A DNA stretch of 64,000 nt from Fomitopsis serialis (taxonomy: Eukaryota > Basidiomycota > Agaricomycetes > Polyporales > Fomitopsidaceae). The stretch lies in assembly GCF_022376445.1 (NCBI RefSeq), contig NW_025955009.1, positions 62,001-126,000 of the forward strand. The letters run 5' to 3'. The notes beneath the pieces are model-generated. The model ran no database searches. It worked only from the letters and a program-made list of their open reading frames with translations, and was not told where the DNA came from. Each line of letters starts with the position of its first letter. Positions within the stretch are counted from its first letter, which is position 1. A program made the translations under genes and the position numbers. Below, in pieces: positions 1 through 11,420 of the stretch.

Positions 1-1660
1 ACCCGTATACATCCACAGGACTTGTCGACACCCCCGACGCCATGTCTTCCGAGATGACAACCAATATATTCCGAACCTGCCATACTCAAACATAGCTGCA
101 CGACGTAGTTTCGCCACTCTGCGATGGCGCGGTGACTCTTCGGTGGTATGGCTCTCTTCCTCTATCTGCGGTGTCTGACGCATACGGTCAGATCGGACTT
201 GGACACCGGTCTGCTACGACTGGTAGTGATATCGACTGTCGAGGAAGCCAACTTGAAGCCCGAGTTCCGCGGCGAGACATGCTGCGGGCTCGCAACGAGC
301 GAGATGCAGTACTGTGGCTGCCTCGAACGTCCCGAAGCCAGAGGAGCGGGCGCGGTGGTGCACGCTACGACCAGTTTGACACGCAGTCGTGTGCCCGGCC
401 ATCGCGCACTACGTTGTCAGTCGCGCCGGCTCCCGCAAGATGTGTACCTTCGGTGCTCACTGGCGTACCGTGAATCACGCACAGAGAACATCGATGTGCC
501 GATTCCCTCGTGCGATTGATGGCTCTCTCTGAGCCTGAGGTCTCGATCAAAGTCAGTCTCTGCGCTGTCGCAGACCAACCGACACGATCGTCGCCGTGCT
601 GTTGCGGTCGTCCCAGCACTCGCGATGGGGTGTACGAGGCTCACCGCGAGCAGGCGAACAAGCGTGCGTCGATGTGACGTTGTGATCCCGTCTCAGCTTA
701 CCGACTCTAACAAGCGTCCAGTGCGAGTTCCCGATGCCCGCACCATGTCGCTGATGCGGCAGCTTTCGGTCGCTAGCTGTCGGAAACTTCTCCCAATCTC
801 ACCGGACATGCTTCCAGTGACAGTCGGACCCAGTTGGCAGCACACCGGTGGTGATCGCGGGCCCGGGAGCTTCGATATGTTGAGATTCCCTCGAGCGAAG
901 TCTGCGGCAAGCCTTGACAGAACTTGCAGAGATTCCCGCCGCGTGTTCGGCCAGTTCGCGACACACCGGCACGAGGACAGCGGACGCTCCGGATCCATTG
1001 TGTCGCGGGCATAGCCTCTGCCAGTTCCGGCGGACACCTGGTCAACGCAAGGCGGGCATACGCGACTGGCGCAACGCAACGATAGATCCTTGTGTCCGTG
1101 ACACAGTCGACCAGCCGCCGGATCGCCGAGCGTGTCCCTGAAGACCGCAAACGCGCGCGCATGTGCAGGTTCGCCGGACGGATGTATGGGCAGACAATCT
1201 CTATCCGAGATACGTACAATTCACCTATTAGGACGGCGCGTCCTTGGGCATCTCTGTCGCAGAACAGCCTCAGTCTAGTCATCGGTGTACATGCATAGCA
1301 TTCTTTGCATTTCGCAGCGTGTACGCTAGTGGGTCCAAGCGGCGAACGTCAGGCTCGACGGAGCCACAGTTTCCTGCAGGCAGACCTCAAAACGAATACG
1401 ACCTCGTTGAAGGGCGGTCGTGAGGGCCCATTTCCAGCATCTCCATGCAGGCGAATGCATGCTTCTCGGACGAGGAATCACCATCCACTGACAGATTGAC
1501 AGCACATGACGGTACACCGCAAACTGCACACATCCCAACCCACGCGAGACTGCAGTCAGAGACGTCACACAGAAGGACGGGGTACGCACCGAACGCTATC
1601 CACACAGCTCTAGTCCCCAGTACCGCCATCGCGGCCGCGCACCATCCGAGGCGGCACCTC
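1..1660. other. No supported gene
   Basis: Only short overlapping ORFs of up to about 170 codons occur on both strands. None shows a recognisable domain, a consistent chain of splice sites or a family motif. The stretch lies downstream of the 3' end of the minus-strand F-box gene. No repeat shared with the rest of the window was noticed. Confidence 0.5.
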
Positions 1661-3254
1661 TCATGGCTCGATAGCCAGGTAGCTCATGAACCGCTCCCAC
1701 CCTTCACATCCAAAGTCGCGCGCATTCCGGAAAGCAACCTTGCGAGCGGACCACGGCGGCAGCAAGGCCGGTTTACCGTGGGGGTACTCCACATCGTAAA
1801 AGCGGCCGTTGTAGCCTAAGAGCTGGAGCGACTTCGTGCCCTTGGTGATCGCTTCTGCCTCCACGTCCGTCGCCTCCCAGGTCCGAATGTAGAGATATTG
1901 AAAGTCCGTGAAGTGTGTCCACTGTGTCGGTCGAGTTAGTGGGGCTGTTCTGAGCACGGGAAGTCACTTACAAGCTGATCGAACACACTAGCGTCGGACA
2001 GGAGTCCGCTGCTTGTCAGCCCCATTCCAACGAGACGTGCGGGAAGGTGGGAGAGCAGATTCTCGAAGAACTCGGCGGTGTACGGCTGGCTCGTCAACAA
2101 GAGAAAAAAGAGCTCCAAGTTCTTCAGCGTTCTGATTGTATCCAGATACAGACCCAGGCTCTCCGGGGGTACCTCGAGGCTACAGTACAGACGTCGCAAC
2201 TCGCGCCTGTCTCGTAGAAAGCTGTCAAACATCTCTGTGTAGGGCATCTCGAGGATACCGACGTCTCCGGTGTGTATCGCGAACGACGTCAAGTTGGGAA
2301 GATCGGACTTGAGGGTTGAGAGGGCAGCGAATAGCTCGGCTTCTTGTGATGCGAGCGAGTAGAATGATAGTGAGCGGAGTTGAGGGAGTTGGCGAAGGAC
2401 CGATGCGAGTTCGTCGGGTGTCTTCATGATGAGCAGGCCTAGATCTGTGAGCCTCGGTAGGTACCTCAGCGGGACATCCGCCGCCGAGTGAAACGGAAGC
2501 TGTAGCGTATGCAAGTTCTGATGCATAGTTTCACACCTTGCTGCCACGAACGAGTGCTCCATTGTGAAGCCTTGTTGGGGCCACATCCGCTTCAGCGTGG
2601 TGATGCTGATGGAGCACAGGCTCTCAATATGTTCGAGTGGCAGCGCATGAAGTGAGTTTAGACTGTTTGGTAGAACTACATTTCAATCCACCCAGTTTCG
2701 AGGAGTGAGGGTGTACTTACGGCACGGACAGATCGCGGAGCAGCCTGCATGATTGCGCCAACGATTCTACGACTGCAGCAGTCGGTGACGGCGCGGTTCC
2801 GTACCACACAATGAAGACAATCTATGCAGGAAGCCTATGGCGGTTGTCAAACACCCTAGAGAGAACATCATCACATCATTCTGTATATACACATAGACTA
2901 GATGATAACTTACGTATCTCGAACGCGCCTCTGACGCTATCAGCTTTGAATGCGTGAACTTCCACCGCCTTGATCAACAACGCGAAAGGGGATCCACAAT
3001 TATGCGGTTGAGCAGATCAAACGATCTGGAGGATCGCTCGTCTTCTAGCTCGTAAGTATTCGGGACAGGTTCTTCGTCTTCCTCAGGCTGGGTCTCCCAG
3101 GCACCAAAGGAGACGGTCACTTCGGAGAAAACAAGGTCCATGCGAGGTGATGAAAAGCTCTCGAGACCGACAGACATATCCGTCTAGAGGGTCTAGGCAG
3201 TTGGACCATTACCTCGTGCCATATCTCCGGAGGCAACATAGCGTACTGCAGCAT
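1661..3254 (-). pseudogene. F-box/LRR protein gene 1, frameshifted in its N-terminal half
   Basis: Probable F-box adaptor of an SCF ubiquitin ligase (family-based inference). Minus-strand exons are 3254-2914, 2855-2721, 2662-1972 and 1921-1661, with intron phases 1, 2 and 0, the same architecture as the intact gene at 6840-8508. Exon 1 holds an F-box start (LPPEIWHEVMVQLP). Exon 3 encodes leucine-rich repeats. Exon 4 has the family C-terminus: an LLGYNGRFYDVEYP block, then DFGCEGWERFM. Exons 3 and 4 are open. Exon 1 needs one extra base after HHLAW (near 3135) and one after VDPLS (near 2975), and exon 2 one in the QL-VW region (near 2820). Adding those three bases makes every exon length fit the family phases. 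There are no in-frame nonsense substitutions, so these may be sequencing deletions. The start could be 3254 or 3239. Confidence 0.75.
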
Positions 3255-4000
3255 TTGGAGGCCAGCAGAGCGAGAACACGGACAGGGTTGCCAGAGTGTA
3301 TATTCAAATGAGTAGGCGAATGGTGTTGTCAACAGTGTGACGGTAGGCGTCAAGAATGCGTGTGAACTTCTTTATGCACCAGAAAGACGCCGCGCAGCAA
3401 AGTTGAACAGACCACGGTAAACGACTGCCATGATGACACCAAGGCGGTCATTCATCTTGACAACTGGGGTCGTTAGTAGAGCTGTTGTTCCGTTTCAGGC
3501 TACCATTCAAAGAATATGATGGCACTAAGGACTTGCGTTGTCAGTGCTCAGAGACGATAAATCACCATCATCCTCACATTGCAGAGCTCGAGTATACATC
3601 TTCTCACCTTGAACCCACTTACGGCGTGGCTGCGGAGAGAATTGCGTAGTAGCAGTCCCCAGGCAGCATCGACAACTTGGATCCCTTGCAATTCCGTACC
3701 CTAGACGCGATGCGCCTTCGAAGCTAGTTCATTGGCAGTAGTAGCATCTACGCGACAAGGGCAGGGTTGAACAGCTAGTATGAGACGAACGAGATCAAGC
3801 CATGGGGTCTACTGCGAAGACATCGCCGGAGTCCTAAGCGTCCTGCAAGCACGAAACAGAATACTCAAGAGCCATAGCGGGAGTGATTAACCGAACGGAC
3901 GTCAACGTTTCAACGTGAAGAGCATACGTTCACGGTCGCTGTACCAAATACGTACAATTTGGACCTAGCAGGATGCGTCGCGCTGCCTGCATATCGTATG
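3255..4000. other. Intergenic, nothing recognised
   Basis: About 745 bp between the start of F-box gene 1 and the stop codon of F-box gene 2, both on the minus strand. It should hold the promoter of gene 1. No clear TATA box, ORF or repeat was seen. Confidence 0.4.
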
Positions 4001-5620
4001 TCAAAGGACGAGGTGCCGCATGAGCCAGTTCCAGCTCTCGCAGCCAAAATCTTTAATCTCGCAGAGTTCGACCATGCGAGTGGGCCAAGCGGGCAACAAG
4101 ACGGGTTCACCGTCTCGGTGTATGACCTCGCGAAATTGCCAGTCATAGCCCACGAGCTGCACGCGTCGTGCACCTCGTATCACATCCCGCACCGTCACCG
4201 CCGGGCCTCCACGGATCCGCACGTTTAGAAAACTCAGGTCTGTAAAGTGTGCCCACTACATGGTCTCTCGATCAGCTGATTCGTCAGCAATGCGGGTATG
4301 GACGTGCTTACCAGAAAGCCGAAGGCCGAAGGGCCATCGTAGCACCCCTTTTTCATACTCGAGAGCGACAGGACGGAGAGCCGCGGGGGAAGATGCCGGC
4401 AGATGTACCGGAGGAGCGACCCACACATCCGTTCATCTCGTACCACTAAGTGGAAGGCCTCAAGGTCTCTATGCGTTGCTATCGTTTCCATGTATGTCGG
4501 GAGATTGACCCGGGATAGAGCGTGATCCCAGTACACCCTGCGAAGACTGACACAGCCCCGGAGTGCCTCGCACAACAGGGCAACTGTGGATGGCGGAAGT
4601 CTCTGTGTCGTAACCACATGCTGAAGAGCGAGGGCGCTGAGATTTGGTAGAAGCGGCATGGCAGATGCGACTTCTGAGAAGACATTGGTCTGGTCCAGGG
4701 TAATGCACATCAAGGACAACGATCGCAGCTGACGAAGCTCGCTGAGCGTGGCGCCGAGACCGGCGTAACCGTCGTAAGTGGCCATGGACTTGATCTCCAA
4801 ATGGGTCACATTCGGCAGACGAAACACAGGGATGTCACTGAGTTTCCGACCACAACATCGGAACAAACGTAGGCTCGTCATCGTGGTTGTACACCATGAC
4901 ATTTCACGATTGTCGTACGTATCGGAAGTCGAAGAAAGGCCAGAGATGCGGTTACGCATAGCATCTGGTAAATGGAGAAACGACGACATTCTATTCGTCG
5001 TGTAAGTGGCTGGAGACAACGCAAAGAACGGAATGCTCACGGAAGAGCGCAAACACGCAACAACGGGCAGTGCGTGTCAAACGCACACAGTATCGTCTGC
5101 CAGACCGAATCATTTGGTGCCGATCATCGTACCAAGCCAATGACTGCAGCTGGCACAAGGATGGGATCGCCCCACAAGGCGTACTATGTACACAACACAC
5201 TGAGTGAGATGCAGCTATAGAAGCACGCGGATATTGTCAGCGTACCGATTTGTGAGACTTTATTCCGGCAGTTGAGTAACACATGGACCCGCAAGCTTTT
5301 GACTATCGCGGCGAAGAACGGGTCATTCATTATACGGGCGACGAGGCCAGATGTTTTAGTGCATTGCTCCTCATCTAGCCTGAGGGCTTGTTCGGCCTCA
5401 TCGCGTGGAATCGCGCCGAGCAACGTGGGCGAAGTACTTGCAGGTCCACACCGACCACGATGGTGATACTGGCGAAGGTTGCGGCATGGCAAGGCTGCTG
5501 AACGCACGCGAGACGAGGCGACATGTACACGCGTCCGGTGTCGAGAGACAAGACAAAGCTGTATCCATAGTTCTGGAGGAAGCCCATGAGTTCAGTTTGC
5601 AACATGATCATAATATGGAT
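4001..5620 (-). pseudogene. F-box/LRR protein gene 2, N-terminal part degraded
   Basis: Second member of the same family. The LRR exon 4990-4312 (679 nt, open) and last exon 4255-4001 (255 nt, open) keep the family phases, with an intron at 4256-4311 and a donor-acceptor pair at 4991-5040. The C-terminus carries the family blocks LVGYDWQFREV and DFGCESWNWLM. Upstream, exon 2 is recognisable from SLCQLQSLAWYDD and CPLLRVCALP but changes frame between them (near 5115). Exon 1 is recognisable from MNDPFFAAIVKSLRV (about 5290). Further upstream, a segment around SITIVVG (near 5440) aligns with the region just after the F-box, but the canonical PPEIW core is missing. It is either a decayed gene or one damaged by consensus deletions. 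The 5' limit at about 5620 is approximate. Confidence 0.6.
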
Positions 5621-5919
5621 GAGCAGACGAGCGGTGCAGGTTATGGACGTAGGCCTGGCGAGGGGAGTGTGTTGTGGGCGAGAAACGCGAGGCGTGATGT
5701 AAGTTCGTTCATATAAATAGACGCGTGACATCCCACGGCCCCGGTATGTAAGTACATCGTATATATTACCGTATTCATCATTCTCTCTCAACAGCACATT
5801 GAGTTCATATAGCCTTTGCTGGTGCGGTATGAATGTATGCGTAGGCGGTTGCTCCGGACGCAAACTCCCCGTTCCCAATCGACATACTCTACACCGCAAC
5901 TAGTAACTACTAGTATGCA

Positions 5920-6470
5920 CCCGTGCCCAACGACTCGGAACTGAAGCCTCTTGCACAAGAAGCTACGAAGGAGTACGAGGACAGATACAGCGGTACCTTT
6001 CGATGTATGCGCATATACGAGGAGATTGCATGCCTGAACGCCGCTCGTTCACTTCGATATATCGTAATCCCCGCATGTCAGTTCCAGCCAACCGACGACG
6101 GAAGACAACCTGATAGCTCGTGAGCACTCTCCGAGTCATGACATCTGCGCCGAACTCAACATGACGAGGACAACCCGAGGGCCCTCCCCAGTGGAAGTAC
6201 AAGAGCGGCACCGGCGTTGCTCACGACGAACTCGAACCGGTGAGTCCTACATATACACATAAAGATTATGGGGTTGTTCAGCTCCTTCATGTTTGGGAGC
6301 ATAGCAGGAAGACGTACGTGCAAACAATGAAGAGGTCTGTTCGAGTCGCAGATGACCTGACCGAGCCACCACTCATGAGCCTCGTGCCAGAGAGGCCTGT
6401 ACCTGTGGAAAATATGCAGTCAAACATTCCCAACGTTGAGATTCAGTATAGCCCATGATCGTGTCATATC
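5920..6470 (+). pseudogene. Unrecognised spliced gene Y, diverged single copy
   Basis: Homologous in inverted orientation to the minus-strand segment 8850-9482. Two coding blocks are conserved at the protein level: QWKYKSGTGVAHDELEP ending at a GTGAGTCCTAC donor (about 6180-6240), and KRSVRVADD followed by SLVPERPVP (about 6330-6420). The donor sequence is the same in both copies, which supports a real intron between the blocks. A CGCAAATCGGAG segment near 6515 matches the tail of the other copy. Stop codons and indels interrupt it. No known domain is recognised. It lies upstream of the intact F-box gene. Confidence 0.4.
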
Positions 6471-6667
6471 CCCAGGCCCGGCGTCGCGTTCTGACTACAA
6501 GCTTACATCACGCAAATCGGAGACTCGGATGTGCAGATGCTCTCCACACAAGTCGGCCGAGCCGCAATGAGACCGCGCTTCTGCTTGGGGGTTGAACGCT
6601 GAAATTGAGAGTTGAACGTTGCGCGTAAGATCTGAGACGTCGGCATGAGGGCATCGATAACGACGCG

Positions 6668-6690
6668 ACGGTGGTGGTGGTGGTGGGCGT
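6668..6690. repeat. Short GTG/GGT triplet repeat
   Basis: A run of about seven GGT triplets, 150 bp upstream of the F-box start codon. It is a simple-sequence repeat with no function assigned. Confidence 0.6.
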
Positions 6691-6839
6691 CCGGCGAACG
6701 GAGGAAAGAAGGTAAGTAGCGGCGCGAGAGTGGCGCGGACGTGACTCGGACCTCCTCTCCCTCCTCTCCTTCGGTCACTCGCATTCGACATCGAGGCGTT
6801 GGCAACACGGTTGTAAAACTATAATTCCACACTGCATCT

Positions 6840-8508
6840 ATGGCACGACGAACTCCTCTGGACGAGTCGCCTCCGGAAGTATGGCAGGAAATCATATCCT
6901 ACCTCCCGAAGGCCGACATGCACAACTGTCGCCTCATCTCGCACGCCTTTAGCGACCTCTCTACGCCCGTACTCTTCAGCTGTGTGACCATAACCTTTGG
7001 TACCTATGACCCCGCGAAAGGGTGGGGTTTGGACATCTCCGTGTTAGACAAAGGGGAGGGTCGAGCTATGGCGCAAGCGACGCAATTTGGTAGAACGACC
7101 AGTATCATTGGCCGTATAGCGTCTGACCCGCTATTCGCCTCGCTGGTCAAGAGCTTGCGGGTCTATATCTTCGAGGATGATGTGGCAAATAATCAGATGT
7201 GTGAGTCGTCTGCACTCTACTAGTGGACTTGGAGCTCTAAATATGGCTGCTACAGACAACGCATCAACAGATCGTCTTGCCGCCGCAATGGGGGCGCTTC
7301 ACCAGTTGCGCTCTCTTGTGTGGCTCAGTCATCATATCCATCCTTGCCCAGAGGTTGTCGATGCCCTCGAGAACGGCTGTCCGCTACTTGGTGCCGTTTC
7401 TCTTCCGTGAGCGTCCCATCGCTGTTACATGATCTGATCCTGACGCGAAGGAGGGCTCAGTGTATACGCGCTCAAATTACTGCCGTCATCCATGCTCATG
7501 CGTCTCCACAGCATCTGCGAGTCCGTTTCGTTTCACCCAACACCCCTAACTAGGTCAAAGCACTCGCTTTCTACGACGAGCTGCAACACCCCCATGTCAA
7601 ACGTGCACACCATACGACTATCCTACCACGTTCTCACCGACATTCCCCTGGCATATCTGCCAAGTCTAAGGCACCTGGACATCACGCTCACGCAATCCTG
7701 CAGCGGCCTAGATACACTCCTGCGCCAGGTGCCGCAGCTGCAATCGCTCTCATTCTGTGACCGCACATATCAGCCGCAGGACGAGCTGTTCCGTGATCTG
7801 GCATCTGCGATAGCGCGCTTATCCTGTCTTACCACGCTCGGGCTCAAGGGTACGTCCTACAACGATTGGGGCTCGTCCGCAAACATTCATCTGCGTTTCG
7901 CGCTGCTCTGCGAGGCTCTCCGACACTGTCCACAGCTACGCCGTTTTTACTGCGACTTTCAGATCACCGCGGAGCGCCTTCCAGCGTTCCTGGACGTGAC
8001 CGCTACTCTCAAGGACCTCGATGTCTTCCATCTGGAGTTAGACGAGCAGACGCTCGACGCTCCGCTCCTTCGAGATCTCCAGCGTTGCCTGCCTGCGGGT
8101 CTCTCGGTGCTCTCCGTCTCGACATTAGGGGCTTTCACCGCACGAAACGCTTTCAGAGAACTCGTGCGTATTGCTGTCAATCTGCAAGCGACGATCTCAC
8201 GCTGCACACCATAGCACAACCATTTCAGGAACCTCAGCTTCCTCAATGTCCATGCGGACGAGTACATAGAGAGATTCGGGCACGAGGACTCAGATGTGCT
8301 CGAGGACGCTATGATCGAGGACGCTATGATCGATGGCGCCAAACGGCTGCAGTTGCTCGGCTGCAACAGCAGGTTTTACGATGTCCAGTACCTCCTATAC
8401 GGAGATGCTCGGGTCGCCGCCCTGCTCCCTTGGACCATGGCTTTGCGGCACATGGAGGACTCTGGGTGCGAGGGCTGGAACTGGTTGATACAGCAGTCGA
8501 TGCTGTGA
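6840..8508 (+). CDS. F-box/LRR protein (gene 3), complete
   Basis: Predicted F-box protein, by family a substrate receptor of an SCF ubiquitin ligase; the substrate is unknown. Exons 6840-7200, 7256-7406, 7512-8163 and 8215-8508 join without a stop to 1,458 nt (485 aa), with intron phases 1, 2 and 0. Introns are 55, 105 and 51 nt with GT/AG ends. Residues about 10-50 form the F-box (PPEVWQEIISYLPKADMHNC). Residues about 170-385 carry leucine-rich repeats such as LAYLPSLRHLDI. The C-terminus has LLGCNSRFYDVQYL and GCEGWNWL, shared with the three relatives here. The start is the only ATG directly before the F-box, with an ACTATAATT stretch just upstream. A 7-codon repeat (EDAMIEDAMI) occurs in exon 4. 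Its last exon is also the left edge of the 11-kb tandem array. Confidence 0.85.
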
Positions 8509-8626
8509 TGTTCTGCCGAGTTGGAGGTGACCACTTCTGCGGGGTGCTCGGCGTAGAGCGTGACAATCTATGACTTCGTTATCGCAGTGTCGCATGAGAT
8601 CCCGCGTATGTGCTGACCTGATGCAG

Positions 8627-8778
8627 GTGCCCGCATAGGCTTCGCGGACACGACAGTATCGATGGTCCTGCAAGACGGAGGTAAGCCGCTCATTGGCACG
8701 GAGATACCACGCACGCTCATGCGAGAGCTGCAGAACGCGGCAGAGACGACTATGTCGGCGTCCGAGACCCTGTGGTAG
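8627..8778 (+). other. Unrecognised terminal exon X (unit 1)
   Basis: Follows a branch-point/acceptor-like CTGACCTGATGCAG and stays open for 50 codons to TAG. It encodes a plausible tail (...VSMVLQDGGKPLIGTE ... MRELQNAAETTMSASE). It recurs in every unit: 28939-29090, 40101-40252 and 51214-51366, with only one or two substitutions. The upstream exon is unclear: the only nearby donor would give a 21-nt intron, too short for a fungus. It could be the end of an alternative isoform of the F-box transcript. No domain is recognised. Confidence 0.3.
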
Positions 8779-8849
8779 CGCAGGACGCGTTTAAGACATC
8801 GAGAAAATGTGGGACATGAGGACTATAGGAACAGCCAGAAGCGGTACCC

Positions 8850-9482
8850 TCAACTTCGATTCAACTGCGGCTCGGCCGACTTGTGCGGAGACACGCTGCG
8901 CACCCGAGCCTCCGATTTGCGCATACATATGGGCTCGTAGTCAGCTGCGACGCCGGGCCTGGGAATATGTCGGGACGCGATGGTCTCTTGAGTCTGAAGG
9001 CCGGGGACGCTTGACTGCGTATCGAGTATCTTCCACCGTGACAGACCACGGGCATGGCATGCCTTCGTTCCACGTGGCTCACGAGCGATAAATCGGACCG
9101 CTCGTCTGCGACTCGGACAGGCCTCTTCGTATTTCGCACGTACGTCTTCCTGCTCTGTTCCGCAACATGAAGAGGGCTGAACAGGCCGTATAGGACTCAC
9201 CGTTGCAAGTTCGTCGTGAGCAACACTGGCGCCGCCCTTGCTCTTCCACTGGCGAGGCTCGCGGGTTTTCCTCGTCTTAATGAGTGCATGCTTCTCTACG
9301 CGGGTGTCAAGACGCGCAAAGTGCTCACGAGTTCCCAGGTTGTCTTCCATCGTTGGTTGGCCCGATCGCGAAGGCACGCGAGAGCTACGATGCCTTGAAG
9401 CGGGCGAACGTTCCGGTATGCGATTTTCCCATGTATATCGAGAGGTATCGCCAAATCTGTGGTCCTCATCACCCAAAGTCAA
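8850..9482 (-). CDS. Unrecognised spliced gene Y (unit 1)
   Basis: A minus-strand ORF of 210 codons covers 9482-8850. It is probably at least two exons, because the block QWKSKGGASVAHDELAT is followed by a GTGAGTCCTATA donor, the same position and donor as in the inverted copy at 5920-6470. The second coding block (KRPVRVADERSDLSLVSHVE, about 9060-9135) is in another frame, as expected after splicing. The C-terminal part carries MRKSEARV. No domain is recognised. Copies are at 29173-29781, 40336-40960 and 51449-52056. In unit 3 the 5' part has lost about a dozen bases near 40915. Confidence 0.4.
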   Translation of the reverse strand: MTLGDEDHRFGDTSRYTWENRIPERSPASRHRSSRVPSRSGQPTMEDNLGTREHFARLDTRVEKHALIKTRKTREPRQWKSKGGASVAHDELATVSPIRPVQPSSCCGTEQEDVRAKYEEACPSRRRAVRFIAREPRGTKACHARGLSRWKILDTQSSVPGLQTQETIASRHIPRPGVAADYEPICMRKSEARVRSVSPHKSAEPQLNRS

Positions 9483-10905
9483 TGTTCAATGTTCAACGCT
9501 CAAGTACATTCTTCACGGCCCTTGTGCCATCGCAATTGCATCCCTAGGCCTTCGGACTCAGCCGTCTCGACTCGTCGCCCGTGGCTCAAGCCCTCTCCGC
9601 ACCTGTATGGACGCGCGAGCCGCGAACCATGCCTCATGCGACACGGGGTTCGCCTACAGCCAACAAGCACCCAATCTCCAAGGTATGTACGCTTTCCCAG
9701 TGGATATCTGAGTACGTACGGAACATGTGAACCGTGTCGCCAGCTCTGCTACCAGTCAACTCCGAGTCTACTACTGTAGTGGAGTTGTGGTGCGCCGGAT
9801 CCGATCGAGTGCTGCGTCCCCTCCGCTGGACTGGAACAAGACGCCATGAACAACAACGACTGGCCACTTGGTCGCACCCACGACAAGAGCCTGCGAGGGT
9901 CTCCTGATCAGTGGGGTGGCCGCGATAAGGGATGTTCACCCACTCGCGAGTGTCTGGCACCGCATGGATGTGTGTCCGAACCTACCAGACTTCGAGTCCC
10001 ACCTCCTATACTTATGAATCCATAGAATAAAAAGCCACTACGGCGGTTCCTGCTCCCGTTCAGAGACGCGTTCGTCAAGCCGCAGTGAGCGTACATGCTA
10101 GCTTCGAGTCGGGTCCGCGTGTCGGTCCGCTGTGAGCCCGCTCTGGGGGCCGCCGGCGACGAACAGTGAGATCGATCGCGGGGACGAGATCCAGCTCAGT
10201 TCGATGCCGATGTGGCCGCCTGCCAAGCCCCGCTCCACGCGCCCCAGGCACGCCCACCGCCAGCCACCGCCGTCTGCATTGCGTGATCTGCACAACCACT
10301 CGCACGCATCCCCCGAGACCGTTCTGCGCACTGCTGGCTTGACGGTGAGAGCGGGTGTTGCAGCGAGGTATCGAGTTCGATGCTTATCAAGCGCATATAC
10401 GCACGCAATATACGGAAGCGCATATACGCACGCAATATACGGTATCTCGGTGACGGACTGGGGACAGTCGAGATCAGACGGCGGGATCTGTGAGGCCGCG
10501 CGAAACAATGTATAGCAGCGCCGGGCGCGTGCTTACCGTACGCACGGGCGGTACCGTACCTGAGCCAGGCTGGATGTGGCCCGCTGCGCCCACCGTGACC
10601 ACGCACATCCGCCTCACCGGTGGAAAGGCCACACAGCGTTGCGTGCCCTGCCCGCGGGACGAGTCTCGTACGTACGCGTTCTGGCCATGGGTGGTGGGAA
10701 CACGCGTCCTGTCAGAGACGGAGGTGCTACTGGTCGGCGCGTGCTCCCCTTCGTGAGCCCGCGCCCAATCATGACCCGCGCCCTGCATCCACGCGTCCAA
10801 GCGGAGCGATCCATGGCCCAAGCTGTCAACGTGTCAACCCCGGCGCCTCATTGACTCGCCCGACACCTGCACACGCCGTTGCTGCCTCTTGCGCGACCTC
10901 TCGCT

Positions 10906-10908
10906 GGA
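10906..10908. repeat. Target-site duplication GGA (left)
   Basis: GGA immediately precedes the CACTA terminus and is repeated at 20002-20004 after the right terminus. Uninterrupted units 2 and 3 have a single GGA at the same point (31185-31187 and 42334-42336). Confidence 0.85.
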
Positions 10909-10925
10909 CACTATAGAGGGATTGC
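10909..10925. repeat. Left terminal inverted repeat of the CACTA element
   Basis: CACTATAGAGGGATTGC. It pairs imperfectly with the inverted right end at 19984-20001. GAGTGAACTTCACTCA, itself an inverted repeat, follows at about 10983 as a subterminal motif. Confidence 0.8.
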
Positions 10926-11420
10926 ATGGGTATTTTCGACCAAGGAACCACCCGGACTACCGGTGATATACGACGTCTGAACGAGTGAACTTCACTCAGC
11001 ACGGGGGAGTTTCTGACTTGATTATGGCCATTTCCGTATCGGGGTTAATCACCACTTATGTGACCGCATTCACCCAGTGCGCTTGACCGGCGTCATCGTC
11101 ATCGATTCCAACCATCACATGGTCGACTTCACTTTTCACCTCTGCGATAGTCTAGAGTCAACAGGCAATCACACGGGCTTTGTTCCTCATGTCGCACCTC
11201 ATTTTCGTCAGTCTGCAGATGATCTCCCAGGTGGATAATACCCCAGCACACGAATGAAGTTCAAATCGAATGAATGGGTGATATTGGGCTGCTACCAGTA
11301 GCGAAAAAAGCCCTGTAGTGGACAGAAAACGATACACGAATGTGAGAGCACTGGCTAGAACGACGAGCTAACCACGACCATAACTAGACATGCATTTGAG
11401 GAGGTCACACAACCAACAGC
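10926..11420. other. Left subterminal region of the CACTA element
   Basis: About 500 AT-richer, non-coding bases between the terminus and the stop codon of the minus-strand coiled-coil gene. It contains a GAGTGAAC/TTCACTC inverted pair near 10983. Such subterminal motifs are typical transposase-binding positions in CACTA elements; no binding is shown here. Confidence 0.5.

Noticed and set aside
8582..8626. 21-nt intron GTATGTGCTGACCTGATGCAG joining exon X to an upstream frame
   Set aside because: Far below the shortest plausible fungal intron, although the signals look right; left as an open question, not annotated.
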